Of a stretch of 11,232 nucleotides of DNA, positions 6,934-11,232 are shown one piece after another (the stretch's first letter is position 1; each line of letters opens with the position of its first letter). This DNA comes from Bacteroidales bacterium (GTDB taxonomy: Bacteria > Bacteroidota > Bacteroidia > Bacteroidales > F082), in contig JAFRRE010000074.1 in the NCBI GenBank assembly GCA_017428285.1, forward strand, positions 1-11,232, written 5' to 3'. Made by a program: the position numbers and the translations under genes. Under the pieces are notes generated by a model, which did not search any database, was not told the origin of the DNA, and saw only the letters and a program-made list of their open reading frames with translations.

Positions 6934-6956
6934 ACGCAAAAATATTTGCATGAGTT
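6934..6956. repeat. Downstream copy of the 23-bp motif, abutting the ATG
   Basis: Repeats 6870-6892 with one change and ends at the base before the ATPase start codon. The GCAAA/TTTGC inner dyad is kept, but the left outer arm is not. Centre-to-centre distance is 64 bp, about six helical turns. This is the geometry of paired operators around a start site, although translational control or a simple duplication is possible. Confidence 0.6.
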
Positions 6957-8180
6957 ATGATTATAGACAGTTTTATCATCGAGGGATTTTCCAACATTAA
7001 GCAAATACGATTGGACGTTGGGAAAATCAACGCCCTCATCGCCCCTAACGGTTATGGCAAGAGCAATGTTCTCAATGCCATCAGTTTTGGTTTGATGTAT
7101 CTGAATGCTAATGAAGAAACAAAAGGCCAGATGCTTCGAAGCCGCTTTCTCCCCATTAATGTCTCAATCGAGGAAAAGAAGTTCCACTTTGAGATTCTTG
7201 GTCGATTACAGCGTGAGGGACGTACAGAGCTTGTGCAGTATGGCTATGAATGTCAGTGGGCAGAGGGCGCGATTCCTGGCTATGTGCTTTCGGAGTGGCT
7301 AAAGATTAAGACGGAGGGTGAGCAACGCTATCGACAAATGATAAACAGACAGGACGGCTACTACTCTATGATTGTTCCGTCGGCTATGGGTCGCTGTAAC
7401 AAACCTTTTGCCGCCACCCCTCAACAACTTTCCCTGCCCCTGATAGCCAGCGGTGGATTGTTCCTGTCGGACTTAGCCAAGGAGATATGTAGCATAAGCA
7501 TCCCGAACCTGCATACCTTGGATAACCCCGAATCGTATTTCTCTATAGATGGGGGCAACGGAATTGCCATGCTCGGTGGCATGACTTTAAGCGAATACAT
7601 CTATCGGATGAAGGAAACAGATGCTGATAGCTTCAGCATCTTGTCAGATGGTATTAAGCAGCTGATTCCTGGCGTGGTGTCATTCGAACCAGATGAAATA
7701 ACATTGAGTGACGGACGCAGCAAAGTCTATGATATAAGAATACAGGAGGAGTTTAATTCACAACCCACCAGTATTCGGTTGTTGTCAAGCGGTAGTAAGC
7801 GTATGATTTTCATATTCACATTGTGTATGGCTGCTCAGAAGCAGAGCATACCAATGATTATGGTCGAGGAACCAGAAAACTCTGTCCATCCAAAGCTGAT
7901 GGAGGATTTTCTTCTTACCATACAGGCATACGCATCAGACACCAAGATCCTGATGACGAGCCACTCGCCCTATCTGATGCGTTATATGCAGCCAGAGCAA
8001 ATGTATTTTGGTCTTCCCAAGCATGACGGACTTGCTCATTTTGCGAAGGTTAATCCATCTAAACTGAAATATCTGTACAAATATGCTGGCGACATGGAAC
8101 TGACCTTTGGCGAGTTCATGTTTGACTTTATGCTCGACATGGAAAATGACAGCGAGAAGTTAACATCTTTCTTCAAATAA
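6957..8180 (+). CDS. SMC/RecF-like AAA ATPase (AAA_21/AAA_15 group)
   Basis: A 407-aa ABC-class ATPase of the kind found in OLD-like, Septu-like and other DNA-repair or phage-defence proteins, here without any TOPRIM or nuclease domain. The opening MIIDSFIIEGFSNIKQIRLD is the typical first strand pair. Walker A APNGYGKSN is at 29-37, the signature LSSGSKR at 276-282, Walker B MIMVEEPEN at 300-308 with E305 as catalytic glutamate, and the switch histidine is H336 in MTSHSPYLM. About 230 residues lie between Walker A and the signature, too few for long coiled-coil arms. It should be cytosolic and dimerise on ATP. The promoter is flanked by twin repeats, and a small partner gene starts 10 bp after the stop. 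A defence role is inferred from architecture and neighbourhood only. The ATPase call is secure; the system is unknown. Confidence 0.9.
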   Translation: MIIDSFIIEGFSNIKQIRLDVGKINALIAPNGYGKSNVLNAISFGLMYLNANEETKGQMLRSRFLPINVSIEEKKFHFEILGRLQREGRTELVQYGYECQWAEGAIPGYVLSEWLKIKTEGEQRYRQMINRQDGYYSMIVPSAMGRCNKPFAATPQQLSLPLIASGGLFLSDLAKEICSISIPNLHTLDNPESYFSIDGGNGIAMLGGMTLSEYIYRMKETDADSFSILSDGIKQLIPGVVSFEPDEITLSDGRSKVYDIRIQEEFNSQPTSIRLLSSGSKRMIFIFTLCMAAQKQSIPMIMVEEPENSVHPKLMEDFLLTIQAYASDTKILMTSHSPYLMRYMQPEQMYFGLPKHDGLAHFAKVNPSKLKYLYKYAGDMELTFGEFMFDFMLDMENDSEKLTSFFK

Positions 8181-8189
8181 AACAAGGCG

Positions 8190-8464
8190 ATGGCGAAAAA
8201 GAAATTAGTTCCATTGAAGACTGGATTCTCGATGACGTGCATGGCGTTTGTAAATTCCTTCGATTGAAGCAAGTTCCTTCATCGTTGAAGGGGATGATTG
8301 GGTATCAGAAATTGCTGGATTTGTATAATAAGGCTCGTAAAACCTACAAGAAGGGATATGAAACCAAGGAACTCATCGATGCCCTTGATATGTGTACCAT
8401 CCGTAATAAGCGGCAAGACGAGCTTGCGCCACTGGAAAAAGCATTAGGCATAGTCATGCCATAA
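8190..8464 (+). pseudogene. Small ATPase partner gene, apparently frameshifted near its start
   Basis: An ATG 10 bp after the ATPase stop, with AAGG 3 bp before it, opens a frame that reads MAKKKLVPLK and dies after 26 codons. The well-formed coding text lies in the frame one base earlier and is open from 8150 to the TAA at 8462. It includes IEDWILDDVHGVCKFLRLK and then KLLDLYNKARKTYKKGYET, with no ATG and only a GTG at 8237. The A5 run at 8196-8200 reconciles them. With one more A the gene would read MAKKEISSIEDW and continue for 91 aa. It could thus be a real mutation, a sequencing or assembly error, or a slippage site. The protein is basic and mainly helical; I do not recognise a family. 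Its place directly behind the ATPase suggests a partner or effector. If the GTG is used, the product would have 75 aa. Confidence 0.6.
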
Positions 8465-8573
8465 CAAATCCCTGGGCATCGTATGGTTTTTCAAACAACC
8501 GGCCTCTCTTGACAAACGATGTCTGGATGCCAACTGCTATCCGTCGGATTTCAATTATGAGGCATTGGATTAA
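8454..8573 (+). other. Short open stretch with protein-like text, possible gene remnant
   Basis: Frame 3 is open for 39 codons and reads plausibly as the end of a protein (ASLDKRCLDANCYPSDFNYE), closing at a TAA directly before a palindrome and the second 45-bp element. It has no ATG. It may be the tail of a deleted gene whose terminator survives as that element, or chance. I see no family. Confidence 0.25.
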
Positions 8574-8591
8574 AAAACAATAATTGTTTTT
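8573..8591. repeat. Perfect AT-rich palindrome
   Basis: AAAAACAAT (8573-8581) and ATTGTTTTT (8583-8591) are exact reverse complements around one A. It is 2 bp before copy 2 of the 45-bp element. Possible factor site or auxiliary terminator stem; no function is demonstrated. Confidence 0.6.
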
Positions 8592-8593
8592 CG

Positions 8594-8638
8594 AGCCTGT
8601 GCTTTAATTCGGCACAGGCTTTTGTTTTCTTTGCAGCG
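8594..8638 (+). terminator. 45-bp boundary element, copy 2, perfect terminator hairpin
   Basis: The stem AGCCTGTGC (8594-8602) pairs perfectly with GCACAGGCT (8612-8620) across a 9-nt loop TTTAATTCG, and a T-rich tail TTTGTTTTCTTTG follows. This is a convincing rho-independent terminator on the plus strand. The element ends in CAGCG, the same bases that follow the ATPase -7 element at 6913-6917. It is 40/45 identical to copies 1 and 3. Confidence 0.8.
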
Positions 8639-8696
8639 GAAACAACACAAGCGGTCTGAAAATATGTCAAATATCAGTTTGTTTAATAGAAATGAT

Positions 8697-8704
8697 TATT
8701 TTTG
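8697..8704 (+). promoter_or_regulatory. -7 promoter element before the structured leader
   Basis: TATTTTTG followed by CAGC matches the phylum -7 element and start context. The nearest upstream TTTG (8678-8681) is only 15 bp away, shorter than usual, so the -33 part is uncertain. The predicted transcript starts near 8711 and would run through the leader into the 45-aa gene. Confidence 0.5.
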
Positions 8705-8710
8705 CAGCAA

Positions 8711-8991
8711 ATTCGCAACGGCATTATGCCTATGCGAGTATGACATATAGCACACTTGCTGACCATTCGGCTCGGTTAAATCTGGTAAATTCAACCCTTG
8801 AAGCACGAATAAGTCATAGCAGGTTTGTAGCCTTTTCGGAGGGCACAGACCGCTTTGCTTGTTTCGCTTCAAGGCCCACCAGAGCCGAACCGAGGAAACG
8901 ACAAAGGGATTTCGTGTTCTCCCTTTTTGTTGTAGAGCACGGCGGAAATGCGGAAACCCGTTAGTGGAAGCGAACTTTAAAACAAATCACT
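8711..8991 (+). promoter_or_regulatory. Long structured leader (possible new RNA motif) of the 45-aa gene
   Basis: About 280 nt lie between a promoter-like site and a 45-aa gene, with several matching arms. At the 5' end there is a nested hairpin: CGCA/TGCG outside GGCAT/ATGCC (8714-8736). A long-range pair joins TTCGGCTC (8766-8773) to GAGCCGAA (8882-8889). An alternative pair joins CTCGGTT (8771-8777) to AACCGAG (8888-8894); it shares bases with the first, so the two exclude each other. A terminator-like stem, AAAGGGA (8903-8909) with TCCCTTT (8920-8926), is followed by TTGTTG and extends outward past a 2-nt bulge. I match it to no riboswitch class I know. Frames across it (for example from 8692) read as non-protein. 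A cis-regulatory RNA is the best explanation, but a stand-alone ncRNA is possible. Confidence 0.5.
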
Positions 8992-9129
8992 ATGTACCAA
9001 TTAAATTTCCCAAACGGCAATGTGCAGACTTACAATTCTTCCGGCGAGTTGCAAAACGCCGCAAGGCTTTTAGGCGGAGAAGCACGGATCATTAGTAGCA
9101 AAGTCTACGCCTTCGTGCCGAAAAAGTAA
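8992..9129 (+). CDS. 45-aa small protein behind a structured leader
   Basis: The ATG at 8992 starts a complete 45-codon gene ending in TAA. It begins MYQLNFPNGNVQTYNSS and ends ISSKVYAFVPKK. The composition is protein-like: an N-terminal strand-turn-strand (YQLNFPNGNVQTY), a helix (GELQNAARLLGG, about residues 18-29), then a strand (ARIISSKVYAFV). This is a compact beta-beta-alpha-beta pattern with a basic tail. There is no signal peptide or cysteine. It is bracketed by the 280-nt leader upstream and a strong terminator 6 bp after the stop, so it forms its own transcription unit. I do not recognise a family. Its short length makes it easy to miss. The clear gene boundaries argue that it is real, and the long leader suggests tight control. 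Confidence 0.7.
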   Translation: MYQLNFPNGNVQTYNSSGELQNAARLLGGEARIISSKVYAFVPKK

Positions 9130-9135
9130 GCCGAT

Positions 9136-9167
9136 GGAGACTGGCGCAAAAAGTCAGTCTCCTTTTT
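9136..9167 (+). terminator. Intrinsic terminator of the 45-aa gene
   Basis: GGAGACTG (9136-9143) pairs perfectly with CAGTCTCC (9155-9162) across an 11-nt loop and is followed by TTTTT. It starts 6 bp after the stop codon and ends the leader-plus-45-aa transcript. Confidence 0.85.
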
Positions 9168-9193
9168 CCATGAAAACCTAAAATGAGAGAAAA

Positions 9194-9607
9194 ATGTTTA
9201 CTTTTGTCTCAATTATCATATTGGCGTTATGGCTACAAGTGCAAAACCTGAACTGGCTGCCCATGAAAAACTACCAATGCAAGAAATGTGGCATTCTAAT
9301 TAAAACAGAGCGACAGCCCAATGCGTTCAATTGCCGTGCAGGAAACTACCACGACTGGAACGACCTCGGCGAAGTCGGCTGCGAGAACTACCGATGCAAG
9401 AAATGCGGTCTTCTCGTCGAAAGCAAGAGCACCCCATCTTCTTTTGGATGCACTGCTGGAGGCTACCACAATTGGCAAGATTTATGTCCGATAGGCACCG
9501 ATGTCTATCAATGCAAGAAGTGTGGCATTCTGTTGTATGCCTCAAAGTCGCCCAATGAATTTGACTGCCCTTCGGGTGGGTATCATCAGTGGAATAAGAT
9601 GAATTGA
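9194..9607 (+). CDS. Protein with three zinc-ribbon-like repeats
   Basis: 137 aa from the ATG at 9194. The body is three copies of a module beginning Y-x-C-K-K-C-G and ending G-x-Y-H-x-W, at exactly 39-residue spacing. The cysteine and histidine sets are C29/C32/C47/H53, C68/C71/C86/H92 and C107/C110/C125/H131. Each looks like a CCCH zinc site; single modules of this kind occur as small Bacteroidetes proteins. No catalytic residues are evident, so a binding or scaffold role is likely. The start is uncertain. From 9194 there is a short hydrophobic lead (FVSIIILALWLQV) that could be a membrane anchor. From the in-frame ATG at 9263 the protein is just the three modules (114 aa). A promoter-like TACTTTTG at 9199-9206 favours the second choice. 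The function is unknown. Confidence 0.75.
   Translation: MFTFVSIIILALWLQVQNLNWLPMKNYQCKKCGILIKTERQPNAFNCRAGNYHDWNDLGEVGCENYRCKKCGLLVESKSTPSSFGCTAGGYHNWQDLCPIGTDVYQCKKCGILLYASKSPNEFDCPSGGYHQWNKMN
9199..9206 (+). promoter_or_regulatory. Possible -7 element inside the 5' end of the zinc-ribbon frame
   Basis: TACTTTTG fits TAnnTTTG, but no TTTG is seen at -33. If used, transcripts would start near 9213 and the first usable ATG would be 9263. It is weak evidence on its own. Confidence 0.3.
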
Positions 9608-9654
9608 GGTGGTCTTTAATAATACGACGAAATATTTATAAAACTATAATAACT

Positions 9655-10455
9655 ATGGAGAAGTTTGGAAAATACAATGAATTGTTGAATACATTATTTG
9701 ACCTATGGGAAAAAAGTTATGATGAGAACGACAGAGAAAAATTCTGCCGAGATGGGCTTATGCTTAAATTCAATGATTCTATCAATGTAGATGAACTATG
9801 GGAAAAATCGCCAAGGCGCATATTGTTTCTGCTCAAAGACAATCCTGATGGTAAACATGATACTCGGTTATGGCTAATAGACAATAACAATGGAAACAAA
9901 AATAGAAATCTGAAAACACAATTCATTAAAAAGATAGCGCAAGCCTTCTTTGGGCTAATATATTGTAAATATGATAACACGGGTCGAATTAACAATAATG
10001 TAGTTAACTCACATGACATGATAGATGTTGTTAAGAAAACGTGGAACGAGTTACCTTTTGCTTTTGTAGAAGCAAAGAAAGTGGCCGGTGGAAAAACCGT
10101 TTCTGAGAGTCAGTTAAAGAAAGCCCTTCAACGTGATGCTGTATTCATTAATGAAGAGTTTGGTATTCTTCGTCCAAACGTAATTGTCTGTTGTGATAGT
10201 ACTGGTGATGCTTTGTTTGATTTCGTGACGACAGAGTTTCTCAATAGCAAAGAAAAACCTCAAGAGTATGGAGGAAATTACATTTTAGAAAATGGTTATG
10301 TAGTGCCAAATCTTAAGACTCACCTTAGATATTATACCTCTAATAAAACTGTAGTAATTAAATCTTACCATCCTTCTGCCCGTGTCGGATGGAAATTTCT
10401 TGAAAAAATATTCAGTCCATATAGAGCTTTTATAAGAGACCATCCAGATTTTTGA
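9655..10455 (+). CDS. Probable uracil-DNA-glycosylase-superfamily protein
   Basis: 266 aa from the ATG at 9655. Three segments follow the order of the UDG fold. A first strand and loop RRILFLLKDNPDG (54-66) sits where the family has its GExPG-type motif. A central strand PNVIVCCDSTGDALFD (174-189) follows, and near the C-terminus VVIKSYHPSAR (233-243) carries the HPS motif that binds the base or DNA backbone. The canonical GExPG sequence is absent, so uracil removal is doubtful; a divergent nucleic-acid or nucleotide role is possible. The gene is strongly AT-rich compared with the housekeeping genes and ends at a 45-bp terminator element. It starts 47 bp after the zinc-ribbon gene on the same strand, with no clear promoter in the gap, so they may share a transcript. 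An upstream TTG at 9604 overlapping the previous gene is not preferred. Confidence 0.65.
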   Translation: MEKFGKYNELLNTLFDLWEKSYDENDREKFCRDGLMLKFNDSINVDELWEKSPRRILFLLKDNPDGKHDTRLWLIDNNNGNKNRNLKTQFIKKIAQAFFGLIYCKYDNTGRINNNVVNSHDMIDVVKKTWNELPFAFVEAKKVAGGKTVSESQLKKALQRDAVFINEEFGILRPNVIVCCDSTGDALFDFVTTEFLNSKEKPQEYGGNYILENGYVVPNLKTHLRYYTSNKTVVIKSYHPSARVGWKFLEKIFSPYRAFIRDHPDF

Positions 10456-10490
10456 AAAACGAAGAATTATTCACTTGTATAGATTTCCTA

Positions 10491-10535
10491 AGCCTATGCT
10501 GCAATTCGGCACAGGCTTTCTTTTTCTTTGCAGCG
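10491..10535 (+). terminator. 45-bp boundary element, copy 3, terminator hairpin
   Basis: The stem GCCTATGC (10492-10499) pairs with GCACAGGC (10509-10516) with one mismatch, closed by AGCC/GGCT flanks, and is followed by TTTCTTTTTCTTTG. It closes the UDG-like gene and ends in CAGCG just 17 bp before the next ATG. The same 45 bp therefore seems to hold the end of one unit and the start region of the next. It is 40/45 identical to copy 2. Confidence 0.8.
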
Positions 10536-10552
10536 TTAAATCGTAACGTACT

Positions 10553-11221
10553 ATGACCATACAAGAAATCTACAACTCACAGCCCGTCAGGAAGGTGGAG
10601 TACATGATTCTCGACTGTCAGCGGCAGAGCGAAAAAGGCATGTGGGGCATGGAAACAGGAAGAGTAGCCATCCAAAACCTTTTGGGCATCAGGAAAACCA
10701 TCTTGAACGAAATGTTCGTGATGGACGACAATTATTTGCAACTGCTCAGTGACTTCAACGAGGCCATGATGCAACAGATGATAGAAATGCGCCATCGTAC
10801 AATAGCACTTTATGAGTCGGTGGCCAAAGCAGGATTGCCAGGAACCATCGAAGTGGAAGGCAAATGCTATTTCGGCTACGACTATCCTCCTTTGCATCCT
10901 ATTCAAGACGAACGCGCCAAACGGATGTGGGACATACTAAATGGAACAATCGATGACTTTATTCCCTTGTACAGTGACGGATTCGGACAATTCCGTATTG
11001 AGACCTATCATTCCCCCGTCCCAACAATAGAATCCGAACATCAAATGCTATATTTGAGTGAAGAAACGGACAATTGGAACGAGGGTTTAGACGGAAAACT
11101 GACAAAAGACATGCATCTTATATTCGCATTCCACGACCTTTTCGAGCACATGGAATTCGCCATTTTTGACCTCCTTTGGGTGCGCGACTTCAATATCGAA
11201 CTGAATGTTGAAATCTCATAA
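10553..11221 (+). CDS. Hypothetical protein, 222 aa, unrecognised
   Basis: The gene is complete in the window: ATG at 10553, TAA at 11219-11221. I do not recognise the family. The protein is acidic and soluble-looking, with no signal peptide, cysteine cluster or nucleotide-binding loop. The N-terminal half is mostly helical (MTIQEIYNSQPVRKVEY, then a methionine-rich helix NEAMMQQMIEMRHRTIALYE, about residues 69-88). The middle has aromatic loop text (CYFGYDYPPLHPI, about 105-117). The C-terminus is LIFAFHDLFEHMEFAIFDLL, which includes two histidines and several acids that could bind a metal, though this is a guess. Composition is intermediate between the housekeeping and AT-rich genes. It starts just 17 bp after the third 45-bp element, with no other promoter visible, so its transcript probably begins within that element. 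Confidence 0.8.
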   Translation: MTIQEIYNSQPVRKVEYMILDCQRQSEKGMWGMETGRVAIQNLLGIRKTILNEMFVMDDNYLQLLSDFNEAMMQQMIEMRHRTIALYESVAKAGLPGTIEVEGKCYFGYDYPPLHPIQDERAKRMWDILNGTIDDFIPLYSDGFGQFRIETYHSPVPTIESEHQMLYLSEETDNWNEGLDGKLTKDMHLIFAFHDLFEHMEFAIFDLLWVRDFNIELNVEIS

Positions 11222-11232
11222 CAATACAACGA

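Noticed and set aside
6957..8180. The ATPase as Gabija GajA or a full OLD nuclease
   Set aside because: There is no TOPRIM domain after the ATPase core and no UvrD-like helicase gene next to it.
8692..8964. A 90-codon frame across the leader region
   Set aside because: Its ATG overlaps the -7 promoter element, the text is low in protein-like pattern, and the region is full of complementary arms. It is better explained as a structured leader.
8859..9095. A 78-codon frame overlapping the leader and the 45-aa gene
   Set aside because: Very basic, shadow-like composition, and it overlaps the better supported 45-aa gene in another frame.
6106..10535. The 45-bp copies as integron attC sites
   Set aside because: Copy 3 happens to be followed by GTTAAAT, which fits the attC core, but copies 1 and 2 have no such core and no integrase is visible.
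1..11232. tRNA or rRNA genes
   Set aside because: I looked for tRNA arm patterns and rRNA text by eye and saw none.

Overview
The window looks like a Bacteroidales chromosome (Prevotella/Bacteroides-like). The housekeeping proteins read as Bacteroidetes versions, several intergenic regions carry the Bacteroidetes promoter pattern (TTTG about 19-20 bp upstream of TAnnTTTG), Shine-Dalgarno signals are weak, and a four-helix-bundle suffix-domain protein typical of this phylum is present. The housekeeping genes are GC-rich. The accessory genes at 1.3-1.9 kb and in the right half are visibly more AT-rich. Species cannot be named from the sequence alone.

Left part, plus strand (1-4101): the 3' part of purB (purine biosynthesis, cut by the window edge), a four-helix-bundle suffix-domain protein, a short intergenic array of 9-bp repeats, a complete MsbA-like ABC exporter half-transporter, and a small hypothetical gene 3 bp behind it. 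A hairpin-rich gap then separates these from a minus-strand pair. That pair is psuK followed by psuG, a pseudouridine catabolism module: the kinase makes pseudouridine 5'-phosphate and the glycosidase splits it to uracil and ribose 5-phosphate. A 32-position-stem hairpin built from 7-bp repeats lies between the two genes and supplies the last codons of psuK.

Right part, plus strand (about 6100-11221): an accessory region with a mosaic feel. In order it holds a half-size phospholipase-D-fold protein, an SMC/AAA-type ATPase with twin repeats around its promoter, a small downstream partner that looks frameshifted, a long structured leader in front of a 45-aa protein gene closed by a clean terminator, a protein made of three exact-period zinc-ribbon-like repeats, a probable uracil-DNA-glycosylase-superfamily protein, and an unrecognised 222-aa protein.

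The most unusual structure in this part is a 45-bp element present three times (6106, 8594, 10491), always exactly 45 bp and in the same orientation, each at a boundary before a new gene. It folds as a terminator hairpin and ends in TTTGCAGCG or TTCGCAGCG. The gene content (PLD nuclease fold, SMC-like ATPase plus small partner, DNA-glycosylase-like protein) is what one meets in genome-defence or mobile regions. No recombinase or known defence system is visible, so this is only an inference. The best candidates for something undescribed are the structured leader with its 45-aa protein and the repeated 45-bp boundary element.
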